A stretch of DNA of 50,125 nucleotides from a virus: the IMG/VR virus record IMGVR_UViG_3300025586_000006, positions 1 through 50,125 of that record. The stretch is one strand, 5' to 3'. Positions 29,219 through 35,559 of this stretch are shown here, one piece after another (positions within the stretch are counted from its first letter, which is position 1; the number at the start of each line of letters is the position of its first letter). The notes under the pieces were generated by a model. It did no database searches. It worked only from the letters and a program-made list of their open reading frames with translations, and was not told the origin of the DNA. Position numbers and translations under genes: made by a program.

Positions 29219-29294
29219 GGGGGTGTAGGCCAACGGCAGAGTCAGCGGACTTAAAATCCGTACAGTATGGGTTCGAATCCCATCATCCCTACCA
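29219..29294 (+). tRNA. tRNA-Leu (TAA)
   Basis: Anticodon loop CTTAAAA, acceptor GGGGGTG/CATCCCT, encoded CCA. Again a short variable region. One base after the previous tRNA. Confidence 0.85.
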
Positions 29295-29319
29295 TAAGAT
29301 TATAAAGAGGAGACCGTAA

Positions 29320-29481
29320 ATGAAAAAATTACTTTGCAAGTTTGGTTTTCATAAATTTGATAAAACGATTAAATTTGTGCCAAGAAACATGAATGGTCCT
29401 GTATCTATTAAGAAATGGTTTCGAGATGAGAATTTCGATTGGAAATGCTCACGTTGTCCCAAAATCAGACATGGGGTATAA
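29320..29481 (+). CDS. Small Cys-containing phage protein (DUF1660-like pattern)
   Basis: 53 residues, LCKFGFHK at the start and CSRCPKIR at the end, like small CxxxGH...CxRC phage proteins. SD GAGGAG. Confidence 0.65.
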   Translation: MKKLLCKFGFHKFDKTIKFVPRNMNGPVSIKKWFRDENFDWKCSRCPKIRHGV

Positions 29482-29509
29482 CAAATCATTTTTTATTCAT
29501 AAATAATAT

Positions 29510-29593
29510 GCCGCTATAGATGAATTGGCCTAATCAGCAGGCTTAGATCCTGTGCCTTCGGGCGTCCCGGTTCGACTCCGGGTAGCGGTACCA
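29510..29593 (+). tRNA. tRNA-Leu (TAG)
   Basis: Anticodon loop CTTAGAT, normal long variable arm GCCTTCGGGC, encoded CCA. Confidence 0.9.
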
Positions 29594-29607
29594 AAAAAGA
29601 GAATACA

Positions 29608-29676
29608 ATGGAACCACACGAAATGTATATATACATGATGTTATTACTTCTAACGGTAATTTTTCTAATGTTGTAA
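29608..29676 (+). CDS. Possible 22-residue membrane peptide
   Basis: MEPHEMYIYMMLLLLTVIFL, one membrane span, weak ribosome site. Spacing to its neighbours is typical of a gene here, but it may be chance. Confidence 0.35.
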   Translation: MEPHEMYIYMMLLLLTVIFLML

Positions 29677-29688
29677 GAAGGGGGTAAA

Positions 29689-29937
29689 ATGTTTATTAGT
29701 AGAAAAAGGTTAAATAGAATTCAAAAGAGGATAGAGGATAATGAGGTACAATTCAATCTCTTTAGAAAAGACATGATAAGGACTAATAGTGCTGTTGTTA
29801 AACGATTCATTGAGATCGATAAATTACAAGAACCCAACCTCATACTCAATAAAGAGGATTCGAAGATTTTACGAAGGATGTTGGATTATGAAAAAGAACT
29901 CATATTAGAAGAGGAAGGAAAGGAGTGGTTTGAGTAA
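29689..29937 (+). CDS. Hypothetical helical protein
   Basis: 82 residues, charged helices (RKRLNRIQKRIEDNEVQF). SD AAGGGGG. Stop overlaps the next start. Confidence 0.6.
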   Translation: MFISRKRLNRIQKRIEDNEVQFNLFRKDMIRTNSAVVKRFIEIDKLQEPNLILNKEDSKILRRMLDYEKELILEEEGKEWFE

Positions 29938-30125
29938 TGGGTAGTCTTAGAATCTGTACATATGAAGATAATCATAATCCTTATATACCAAGAGATGAAT
30001 TAGTAGATTTAGCTGGTACGATATACTTACAATTAAGGAAATATCAATATGAGGGTATGTTTTTTGAGGAATATTTTGAAAAATACTATAATCATGAAGG
30101 TGTTTACAAGTCTTGGAAAAAATGA
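29937..30125 (+). CDS. Hypothetical protein
   Basis: 62 residues, Tyr-rich (YNHEGVYKSW). Coupled to the preceding gene. The segment YIPRDELVDLA resembles YIPTDELIDLV at the start of the HExxH protein (11506-11916). Confidence 0.55.
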   Translation: MGSLRICTYEDNHNPYIPRDELVDLAGTIYLQLRKYQYEGMFFEEYFEKYYNHEGVYKSWKK

Positions 30126-30153
30126 TACAATAAGCTATGAAAGGAAATGAAAA

Positions 30154-30390
30154 ATGCATTATCTGTTAAGAATGTTTTTTGGTCCAAAGGTGAAAATCGG
30201 TCAAGTATGGGAATTGGATTATAGTGATTCTCCATTCGATAGAAAGATATATTTTGAAGTAACTGATGTAAAAGATGGATGGGTTCAGTATGAAGGTCAA
30301 AATTGGAAACATAAAAATTCAAAGACAATTAGAATGTTTAGAGCATGTTATAGATTGGTAAAAGATGAAAACAGAAAAATTAATACCTAA
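30154..30390 (+). CDS. Small beta-rich protein
   Basis: 78 residues. VKIGQVWELDY...VTDVKDGWVQYEG suggests an SH3-like barrel, seen in many phage small proteins. SD AAAGG. Confidence 0.6.
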   Translation: MHYLLRMFFGPKVKIGQVWELDYSDSPFDRKIYFEVTDVKDGWVQYEGQNWKHKNSKTIRMFRACYRLVKDENRKINT

Positions 30391-30568
30391 AGGTCTATAC
30401 TGTTACAGCACAAATGGGTATCTTTGTCCTTTCTGGAAAATAATAGACAGTAAACCTCATCAGTTGAATGGTTACTGTGAATACCTTGATGTAGGAGATT
30501 GGATGATAGAACATTCTAGTGAGCTTTGGGATCAAATTAAATACTGTGATGTAAATGAGGATTGGTAA
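30365..30568 (+). CDS. Hypothetical Cys/Trp-rich protein
   Basis: 67 residues, GLYCYSTNGYLCPFW and GYCEYLDVGDW, then LWDQIKYCDVNEDW. Overlaps the preceding gene by 26 bases. Not assigned. Confidence 0.6.
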   Translation: MKTEKLIPKGLYCYSTNGYLCPFWKIIDSKPHQLNGYCEYLDVGDWMIEHSSELWDQIKYCDVNEDW

Positions 30569-30572
30569 ATAA

Positions 30573-30649
30573 AGGCGGGTAGCCCAACTGGTAGGGCACA
30601 AGACTTTGAATCTTGGATTTTATGGGTTCGACCCCCATTCCGCCTTCCA
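30573..30649 (+). tRNA. tRNA-Gln (TTG)
   Basis: Anticodon loop CTTTGAA, acceptor AGGCGGG/TCCGCCT, encoded CCA. Confidence 0.9.
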
Positions 30650-30664
30650 CACAAAGGGGATAAA

Positions 30665-30940
30665 ATGTCAAAAATAAATATAAAATATAATGGCGAATAT
30701 CCTAACTTATGTAGAGGTACTTTACAAGTATTTGTTGATGGAAAAGAATGGGATTTTGGTGAATATTGTTTAAGTTCAGGTGGTTCCGTTTATTTTGATG
30801 ATGATTGGAGTGAGCATATTGAATCAGGACCATGGACTATTGATGAATGGCCAGATGGTTTTCCAGAAGAATATAAAGAGGGTGTTTTAAATAAAGTTAA
30901 TTCTGAAATACCATATGGATGTTGTGGAGGTTGTGTATAA
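30665..30940 (+). CDS. Hypothetical protein
   Basis: 91 residues, LQVFVDGKEWDFGEYCLSSGG and a C-terminal YGCCGGCV. Coupled to the RNA ligase gene (TAATG). Not assigned. Confidence 0.6.
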   Translation: MSKINIKYNGEYPNLCRGTLQVFVDGKEWDFGEYCLSSGGSVYFDDDWSEHIESGPWTIDEWPDGFPEEYKEGVLNKVNSEIPYGCCGGCV

Positions 30941-31896
30941 TGTTCAGAAAATATTTCAGCATCGATAATTCATATAGGCAAAAAGAAATTGATTATTGGC
31001 TGGAAAGGTTTCCTGAATTAGAGACAGAGGACTACATCATACAGGTAAAGATTGATGGTGCCAATATTTCTCTTGTCTTTGAATCTGATGGTACATGGAG
31101 TATAGTTAAGAGAAGTGGTATAGTAGGGCCAAAGGAAAATTTCTATAATATTCAATTCATTGTAGAAACTAAGTATATGGATGTTGTAGATGTGCTAAAG
31201 AAATATGCTAAAGAAACAGAATCCACTCTTAATGTTTACTGTGAGGTGTTTGGTACAGGTATTCAAAAGAGAATCAATTATGGTGATGGTAAGTTTCTAT
31301 TGGCTTATGACATGATTATCAATGATGTGTTACTGACACCTTGGGAAATGGAGGATATGTTCTCATTACTCAATATAGAAGATTTTCTGATCCCCTCTTT
31401 TGGTATAGTTAAGGGTCTCCAGGAAGCCTTAGATTTTAATGTTGAGGATGTCAAAAGCCTTGTGTACCCCGAAGGTGGGGATAACATTGAAGGTGTAGTA
31501 ATCAAACCATATAACAAGATTTATAGTATAACTTATGGTGAGGATACCCCGACCACCAAGATAGGTAACGTGTTCTATCTAAAGAAGAAGGGAGAAAAGT
31601 TTGGGGAAGTCAAGCCTAAGAGGGAAAGAAAACCTGTAGATGATAAATTGGTTGAACTACAAGAAGGTTTCAAGGATTACATAACAAAGAACAGGCTTCT
31701 GAGTGTATTTTCTAAACATGGTGAGATTTCAAATCCAAAGCAAATAGGGAAATATATCAAGTATGTTCTGAATGACGCTAAGGAAGAGTTTGACAAGGAT
31801 TACATTGATGAACTTCAAGGTTTAAAGAAGAAGGAATTGCAGTATGTATACAATGTAAGTAAGATTGTAGTAGAAATGTTAGGTGGGTATTTGTAA
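30940..31896 (+). CDS. RNA ligase, Rnl2 (T4 gp24.1-like) family
   Basis: 318 residues. It has the nucleotidyltransferase motifs in order: K37-I-D-G-A-N (lysine takes AMP), KRSG, YCEVFG, IEGVVIK and FYLKKKG. Start MFRKYFSIDN resembles T4 Rnl2. Rnl2 enzymes seal nicks in double-stranded RNA with ATP. With RtcB this gives the phage both 5'-OH and 5'-phosphate RNA sealing routes. The ATG overlaps the preceding stop; an upstream ATG at 30919 lies inside the previous gene. Confidence 0.9.
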   Translation: MFRKYFSIDNSYRQKEIDYWLERFPELETEDYIIQVKIDGANISLVFESDGTWSIVKRSGIVGPKENFYNIQFIVETKYMDVVDVLKKYAKETESTLNVYCEVFGTGIQKRINYGDGKFLLAYDMIINDVLLTPWEMEDMFSLLNIEDFLIPSFGIVKGLQEALDFNVEDVKSLVYPEGGDNIEGVVIKPYNKIYSITYGEDTPTTKIGNVFYLKKKGEKFGEVKPKRERKPVDDKLVELQEGFKDYITKNRLLSVFSKHGEISNPKQIGKYIKYVLNDAKEEFDKDYIDELQGLKKKELQYVYNVSKIVVEMLGGYL

Positions 31897-31929
31897 TATA
31901 TGTGGTAGTAACATAAGGAGGCTGTAGAC

Positions 31930-32130
31930 ATGGATAAAACAACTAAGATTGAAATAGGAGATGGAACTCCGCAATCTGGCTGCAATTCTAACAACACAAT
32001 ACCAATAGAAATGAAACTTTGTGCTGATTCTCGGAAAGATCAGTGTCCATATTATGTAAGAATTACTATCAACACAGAATACCTGTCATTTTTTCAAGGG
32101 TTTTGTGGATTCGGATTTAAGAAAAAGTAA
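31930..32130 (+). CDS. Hypothetical Cys-containing protein
   Basis: 66 residues, four cysteines, basic end FGFKKK. SD AAGGAGG. TGTGGTAGT just upstream (31902-31910) repeats the 5' end of the tRNA-like RNA that follows it, so the gene may sit between a partial duplication of that RNA end. Confidence 0.55.
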   Translation: MDKTTKIEIGDGTPQSGCNSNNTIPIEMKLCADSRKDQCPYYVRITINTEYLSFFQGFCGFGFKKK

Positions 32131-32131
32131 T

Positions 32132-32327
32132 GTGTGTGGTAGTGGCGTAAAAATTGACAATCGGGCGTTAAATGGGGAGTAAAGGAAGGCTCGGCATATT
32201 TGTCAATTCCGATGGGCGCTAAACGCGAATCAGAAACATAAGGCATCCGTTTTATTGGCGTGAGGGGTGAGGTTAGCCAGTTTCGCAGTCCCCTCGTCCA
32301 GGGTTCAAATCCCTGGCTACCACATAC
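32132..32327 (+). ncRNA. tRNA-like RNA with large insert, 11-bp end helix, no CCA (candidate Y RNA)
   Basis: The 3' side is tRNA-like: T-arm CCAGGG-TTCAAAT-CCCTGG joined directly to CTACCAC and A. But TAC stands where CCA should be, and the end helix GTGTGTGGTAG/CTACCACATAC is 11 bp. The D/anticodon side is replaced by about 130 bases with AATTGACAA/TTGTCAATT and GAGGGG/CCCCTC helices and no standard anticodon arm. The 5' end GTGGTAGTGGCG is shared with the RNA at 18791. Confidence 0.65.
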
Positions 32328-32331
32328 AAAC

Positions 32332-32459
32332 AATTGAATATGTCTTGCAATGAGGGCGGTCGTCACTAAGACGTAGGTAGAGGTTGCCTGTTGGCCGTGG
32401 GATAAGTAAACGGCGTCTGCATTTATCAACCGAGCGACCTGGTCAAGGCATATTCAATT
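32332..32459 (+). ncRNA. Structured RNA element D in the tRNA array
   Basis: A 16-bp end helix (32332-32347 with 32444-32459, one G-U), then GGUCG/CGACC, AGACG/CGUCU and GCCG/CGGC inside. GAGCGACCUGGU precedes the 3' strand, like GAGUGGCGACCUGUU in family N2. Five bases after the tRNA-like RNA; followed by a T run. Confidence 0.7.
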
Positions 32460-32466
32460 TTTATAC

Positions 32467-32553
32467 TTGACCATAAGTAACCGCAAACCCACCGGTAGTA
32501 GGTTTTAGAAGATGATGGAACGCTACTTCTAAGTCAATCCTGCTTATGGTCAA
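32467..32553 (+). ncRNA. Structured RNA element F in the tRNA array
   Basis: A perfect 11-bp end helix TTGACCATAAG/CTTATGGTCAA (32467-32477 with 32543-32553), extended by TATA pairs, and an inner UUAGAAG/CUUCUAA hairpin. No T-loop, no ORF. Confidence 0.65.
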
Positions 32554-32563
32554 TATATACTAT

Positions 32564-32637
32564 AGCCCCTTAGTAGAAAAGTATTACACCCTCCTTACAA
32601 GTGGGAAAACACGGGGCGGTACCGTGAGGGGCTACCA
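32564..32637 (+). tRNA. tRNA-Val-like (TAC) with abnormal D and T loops
   Basis: Acceptor AGCCCCT/AGGGGCT, A, CCA and anticodon loop CTTACAA (Val). The T-stem CACGG/CCGTG closes a seven-base loop GGCGGTA instead of TTCRANN, and the D-loop GAAAAGTAT lacks GG. The usual D-T loop contact cannot form. It may still decode Val, or it may be a mimic. Confidence 0.7.
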
Positions 32638-32640
32638 TAC

Positions 32641-32714
32641 AGGTCCATGATGTAGCGATAACATACTCGGCTCTGATCCGAACTACCCAGGTTTGAATCC
32701 TGGTGGACCTGCCA
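32641..32714 (+). tRNA. tRNA-Gln (CTG)
   Basis: Anticodon loop CTCTGAT, acceptor AGGTCCA/TGGACCT, T-loop TTTGAAT, encoded CCA. Confidence 0.85.
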
Positions 32715-32733
32715 TTAATAAAAATTTCTAAAG

Positions 32734-32762
32734 TTTACAATTATCTTCATATCTGTTATTAT
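32734..32762 (+). promoter_or_regulatory. Promoter inside the tRNA array
   Basis: TTTACA, 17 bases, TATTAT, 17 bases before tRNA-Glu. It re-initiates transcription for the second half of the array. Confidence 0.85.
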
Positions 32763-32778
32763 AGAAGTATAAGAATTT

Positions 32779-32852
32779 GGTGCTGTCGTCTAATGGTAGG
32801 ACATGCGACTTTCTATCGCATAATCGGAGTTCGATTCTCCGTAGCACTACCA
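32779..32852 (+). tRNA. tRNA-Glu (TTC)
   Basis: Anticodon loop CTTTCTA, acceptor GGTGCTG/TAGCACT, encoded CCA. Confidence 0.9.
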
Positions 32853-32863
32853 AAGAAAGTTTT

Positions 32864-32935
32864 ATCTCGGTCGTCTAAATGGCAGGACATTGGTCTCTAA
32901 CCAAAGACAGGGTTCAAATCCCCTTCGAGATACCA
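32864..32935 (+). tRNA. tRNA-Arg (TCT), C33 variant
   Basis: Acceptor ATCTCGG/TCGAGAT, encoded CCA. Anticodon loop TCTCTAA gives TCT with C at 33; the T-stem is weak. A second Arg TCT gene follows at 33476. Confidence 0.75.
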
Positions 32936-32951
32936 TATATAGAACAAATTA

Positions 32952-33028
32952 AGCGGGTTTGGTGTAACAGTAGCATACCCGACTACCCGTTGGGAGGTCT
33001 TGGTTCAAATCCTGGGACCCGCTCACCA
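32952..33028 (+). tRNA. tRNA-Gly-like (ACC)
   Basis: Acceptor GCGGGTT/GACCCGC, anticodon arm CCCGA-CTACCCG-TTGGG. The CCA is offset by three bases (TCACCA), and the T-stem has a mismatch. Anticodon ACC would be unusual for a bacterial Gly tRNA. Confidence 0.6.
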
Positions 33029-33048
33029 AATTTTAAAAAGGTAATTAC

Positions 33049-33213
33049 ATGAAAGGTTTTAGAGAACAATATTTAGAATGTGTTGAAAATGGTAATCTAA
33101 TAAAGGTGAAATGCTTTTGGTGTAATCATGAAGTGTTAGTGTGTAAGAAGTATGATACATATTGTCATTCTAAGGCATGTAGAAATGAAAGATTAGAGAA
33201 GAAGGGAGAGTAA
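33049..33213 (+). CDS. Small zinc-finger protein
   Basis: 54 residues, CFWCN, C, CHSKAC: a zinc finger of the kind used in small phage proteins. Weak SD AAAGG. Ends five bases before the next gene. Confidence 0.6.
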   Translation: MKGFREQYLECVENGNLIKVKCFWCNHEVLVCKKYDTYCHSKACRNERLEKKGE

Positions 33214-33217
33214 TAAA

Positions 33218-33475
33218 ATGGGTAGACAAGGTGGAAGAGGTGGTGGCGGAACAAGGAAATTTGGACGTGATGAAAAAAATTGTAAGAAATACCGTCTTGA
33301 AGGCCGTAGAGAAAAGAATAAAGCAAAACGAATTGCAAAGGAAGCCAAACGTCAAGAGAGATTAAAAGCTTGCAAAGAGAAAAGACAAGCAGCACACTTG
33401 AAAAGATCAAAAGATGAAAAAATGACAAAGAAGAAATGGTTGAAGATTAAAGAAATAAATAAAGAAAGAATATAA
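33218..33475 (+). CDS. Very basic Lys/Arg-rich protein
   Basis: 85 residues, Gly-rich start MGRQGGRGGGG then a long basic helix. Probably nucleic-acid binding. Immediately upstream of an odd tRNA-Arg. Not assigned. Confidence 0.6.
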   Translation: MGRQGGRGGGGTRKFGRDEKNCKKYRLEGRREKNKAKRIAKEAKRQERLKACKEKRQAAHLKRSKDEKMTKKKWLKIKEINKERI

Positions 33476-33553
33476 CCGCCTGTATGCCGACCGACTTCTA
33501 ATCGGTAGAAAGCTAATGGACACATGGGAGTTCGACTCTCCCCAGGCGGTCCA
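33476..33553 (+). tRNA. tRNA-Arg (TCT) lacking the D-arm
   Basis: Acceptor CCGCCTG/CAGGCGG, T-arm GGGAG-TTCGACT-CTCCC, CCA and anticodon arm ACCGA-CTTCTAA-TCGGT are all good. Only seven bases lie between acceptor and anticodon stem, so there is no D-arm. Instead 18 bases with AGCTAATGG, a D-loop-like string, sit between the anticodon and T arms. Confidence 0.75.
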
Positions 33554-33558
33554 GATTT

Positions 33559-33690
33559 TGCTGTGTTGCCATTTAAATATGGATGCTAATCTTCACCAGT
33601 ATATGGGCGTGTGCTACTCTATACGGAAGCAACGGAAGCTATTTTCGGGAGATGATAAATAGCCAGTAGGTATAAACTACCAACACAGCA
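33559..33690 (+). ncRNA. Structured RNA element H in the tRNA array
   Basis: A 10-bp end helix TGCTGTGTTG/CAACACAGCA (33559-33568 with 33681-33690), inner GCUAUUU/AAAUAGC, GUAG/CUAC and CCAU/AUGG hairpins. No ORF. Five bases after tRNA-Arg and 10 before tRNA-Lys. Confidence 0.7.
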
Positions 33691-33700
33691 TTTAAAATAT

Positions 33701-33775
33701 GGGCTCGTAGTTCAAATAGTAGAATATTTGGTTCTTACCCATAAGACGAGGGAGCATTACCTTCCGGGCCTACCA
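33701..33775 (+). tRNA. tRNA-Lys-like (CTT) with abnormal T-loop
   Basis: Acceptor GGGCTCG/CGGGCCT, D-stem GTTC/GAAT, anticodon loop TTCTTAC, CCA. T-stem GAGGG/CCTTC closes loop AGCATTA, and the D-loop lacks GG. Same type of oddity as the Val-like gene. Confidence 0.7.
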
Positions 33776-33784
33776 AAAAATTAA

Positions 33785-33859
33785 ACCCCTGTAGCTGAGT
33801 AGAACAGCAATATCCTCCTAAGATATCGTACGCAGGTGCAATTCCTGTCAGGGGTTCCA
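33785..33859 (+). tRNA. tRNA-Arg (CCT)
   Basis: Anticodon loop CTCCTAA, acceptor ACCCCTG/CAGGGGT, T-loop TGCAATT (slightly off consensus), encoded CCA. Confidence 0.88.
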
Positions 33860-33888
33860 TAATTAGAGGAATTAGAGGAATTTGTATA

Positions 33889-34182
33889 ATGGCAAGTAAA
33901 ATTCATGTGATAACTACCATAAATGATGTGAAGTGGCCAAAGGGTTCTAGAACCGTGGGGTTTTATTATGACCTGAATGATGCTATTGAAAGTGTTGAGT
34001 ATAATAATGGTGATATTTATGAGAATGGATGGTTTAGGTATTGTGTCATTGAGAGCATTGATGAAGGTATGTATAATATTGACATGAATGCTTTATGGTT
34101 TGAATGGAAAGAAGATAAAGGGTATAGAGTTATAAATAAACCTGAGAAATTTAAAGGTGTAGCGGGGTTTGGAATGGGATAA
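33889..34182 (+). CDS. Hypothetical protein
   Basis: 97 residues, mixed alpha/beta with many acidic and aromatic residues (RYCVIESIDEGMY). Similar small proteins with an ETDVW-type core occur in large phages. Not assigned. Confidence 0.6.
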   Translation: MASKIHVITTINDVKWPKGSRTVGFYYDLNDAIESVEYNNGDIYENGWFRYCVIESIDEGMYNIDMNALWFEWKEDKGYRVINKPEKFKGVAGFGMG

Positions 34183-34192
34183 GGGGGATTAT

Positions 34193-34381
34193 ATGAAATT
34201 TGATAGATGGATGTTGACGGAGGCCTCATATCCAGGAAATCTTGGGATAGAAGAAATGGTAAAGTTCTATAGGGTTGCTTCTAAAAATGAAATCAAATCA
34301 ATGGAGAAAACAGTGGAAAAGAAGGACTGGGATGAGTTTAGAAAGATCATCAAAAATGTATTGAATGTGGAATTAAAATGA
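34193..34381 (+). CDS. Small protein with capsid-targeting-like N-terminus
   Basis: 62 residues from the ATG after AGGGGG. MKFDRWMLTEAS matches the M-x-F-x-x-W/Y-x-x-x-E-A pattern also seen at 47235 and 49787. Internal-protein candidate; see the finding on this motif. Confidence 0.6.
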   Translation: MKFDRWMLTEASYPGNLGIEEMVKFYRVASKNEIKSMEKTVEKKDWDEFRKIIKNVLNVELK

Positions 34382-34614
34382 ATGTAGTATTCAAAAAAAT
34401 TGGGGATATTGTGAACCCCGGTATGTATCCTGTATTAGCGGAAGACATGATAAAATTCTTTGATGGTGTAACCATTAGGAAGGTTACAAATTTTGAAGAT
34501 GATTGTTATAATTATGTAGATGCTGATAGAACTTATTGGTTAGTACATAAAGATTGGACAATGGACGTAAATAGACACGAAGATTTAGATGAATTGTTTA
34601 GTATGAAATTATAG
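34378..34614 (+). CDS. Hypothetical protein, paralog of 35287
   Basis: 78 residues. EDMIKFFDGV...YWLVHKDWTMDVNRHEDLDELF parallels SDMEKYFDGV...LYHKDWIDRIEYSRYSDLDELF in the product at 35287-35559. Unknown function. Coupled to the preceding gene (ATGA). Confidence 0.65.
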   Translation: MNVVFKKIGDIVNPGMYPVLAEDMIKFFDGVTIRKVTNFEDDCYNYVDADRTYWLVHKDWTMDVNRHEDLDELFSMKL

Positions 34615-34619
34615 TACAT

Positions 34620-34713
34620 GCCCTGATAGTGTAACGGTAACACACCCGGCTTATACCCGGCATAGTCTCCAGATTAGAGAGCATTACAGGTTCGAATCCT
34701 GTTCGGGGTACCA
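34620..34713 (+). tRNA. tRNA with long variable arm, anticodon TAT by position
   Basis: Acceptor GCCCTGA/TCGGGGT, T-arm ACAGG-TTCGAAT-CCTGT, CCA. Anticodon loop CTTATAC reads TAT (Ile, AUA), but the 22-base variable region with TCTC/GAGA is a class II feature (Leu, Ser, Tyr). Identity uncertain. Confidence 0.75.
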
Positions 34714-34724
34714 CACAAAAATAT

Positions 34725-34796
34725 GTCCCTGATAACTGATGTTAGTAGTGGTCTGCAAAATCATTAGAGAGGGCTTGATTCCCTCCAGGGACTCCA
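34725..34796 (+). tRNA. tRNA-Cys (GCA)
   Basis: Anticodon loop CTGCAAA, acceptor GTCCCTG/CAGGGAC, CCA. T-loop CTTGATT and a D-loop without GG are off consensus. Confidence 0.85.
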
Positions 34797-34807
34797 CACA
34801 AAATTAT

Positions 34808-34877
34808 CGTAGAGAGGAGGGGTCTCCCACTTGGGTTCATATCCCAGGCTTTCCAGGTTCAACTCCTGGCTCTACAT
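34808..34877 (+). tRNA. tRNA-Met-like (CAT), no encoded CCA
   Basis: Anticodon loop TTCATAT, T-arm CCAGG-TTCAACT-CCTGG, acceptor GTAGAG/CTCTAC (six pairs and one mismatch), then TCCT in place of CCA. Could be elongator Met or an Ile tRNA with modified C34. Confidence 0.75.
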
Positions 34878-34888
34878 CCTGAATTTAT

Positions 34889-34961
34889 GGCGATGAACTT
34901 TGGTAAGTGACACAAGCTCATATCTTGTTGTAAGAAAGTTCGATTCTTTCCTTCGCTACCA
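34889..34961 (+). tRNA. tRNA-Met (CAT)
   Basis: Anticodon loop CTCATAT, anticodon stem ACAAG/CTTGT, acceptor GGCGATG/CTTCGCT with one mismatch, encoded CCA followed by a second CCA. Confidence 0.85.
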
Positions 34962-34987
34962 CCATTACAGAAAGGAAGTTGTGAGCA

Positions 34988-35284
34988 ATGAAGGTTTATC
35001 TTGATGATATTCGTATACCCACCAGTGATTGGGAATTAGTTAAATGGCCTAAAGAAGCTATCAAATTACTTGAAACAGGTAGAGTAACAGTAATTTCTTT
35101 AGATCATGACCTTGGTAATGATCAGAAAGGCACAGGATATGATGTGATACTATGGATGGAGGAAAGGGTTGCTACAACAAGTTTTATACCTCCTAATATC
35201 ATGATACACACATCTAATCCATCAGCCTACAAGAAAATGGAAAATGGTGTAAAAAGCATATATAGATTGTATAAGGAAAAGTAA
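34988..35284 (+). CDS. cREC-like receiver-fold protein (cyclic-phosphate processing)
   Basis: 98 residues. MKVYLDDIRIPTSDW, VISLDHDLG, GTGYDVILWMEER and IMIHTSNPSAYKKM are the signatures of the stand-alone cREC family, a receiver fold predicted to act on cyclic phosphate RNA ends. It fits beside RtcB, Rnl2 and the phosphoesterase as part of an RNA-repair set. SD AAAGGA. Confidence 0.8.
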   Translation: MKVYLDDIRIPTSDWELVKWPKEAIKLLETGRVTVISLDHDLGNDQKGTGYDVILWMEERVATTSFIPPNIMIHTSNPSAYKKMENGVKSIYRLYKEK

Positions 35285-35286
35285 AA

Positions 35287-35559
35287 ATGTTTATAACCCT
35301 GAAGACATTAGACATGCTAAAGTATTATGGTAATAAGCCTTTAGATGATTACAAGTACTTTATTACATCTGATATGGAGAAATACTTTGATGGTGTGCCT
35401 CATGAGGGTGAAATATTTGATGAACGTAATGGTGGATGGAGATTTATAGTGTTCACTGATTCTAAGACTTATCAAAGACTTTATCATAAAGATTGGATTG
35501 ATAGGATTGAATATTCAAGATATTCTGATTTGGATGAATTATTTGAAAAGGAGTTATGA
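35287..35559 (+). CDS. Hypothetical protein, paralog of 34378
   Basis: 90 residues. Shares the YFDGV...HKDW...DLDELF frame with the product at 34378-34614. Three bases after the cREC gene. Function unknown. Confidence 0.65.
   Translation: MFITLKTLDMLKYYGNKPLDDYKYFITSDMEKYFDGVPHEGEIFDERNGGWRFIVFTDSKTYQRLYHKDWIDRIEYSRYSDLDELFEKEL

Noticed and set aside
32132-32327. Group I intron in a tRNA-Leu
   Set aside because: The roughly 130-base insert is too short and shows no P/Q/R/S core; the end helix is longer than an acceptor stem, and CCA is missing.
32094-32429. 111-residue minus-strand ORF in the tRNA array
   Set aside because: Antisense to the tRNA-like RNA and element D, with no start signal.
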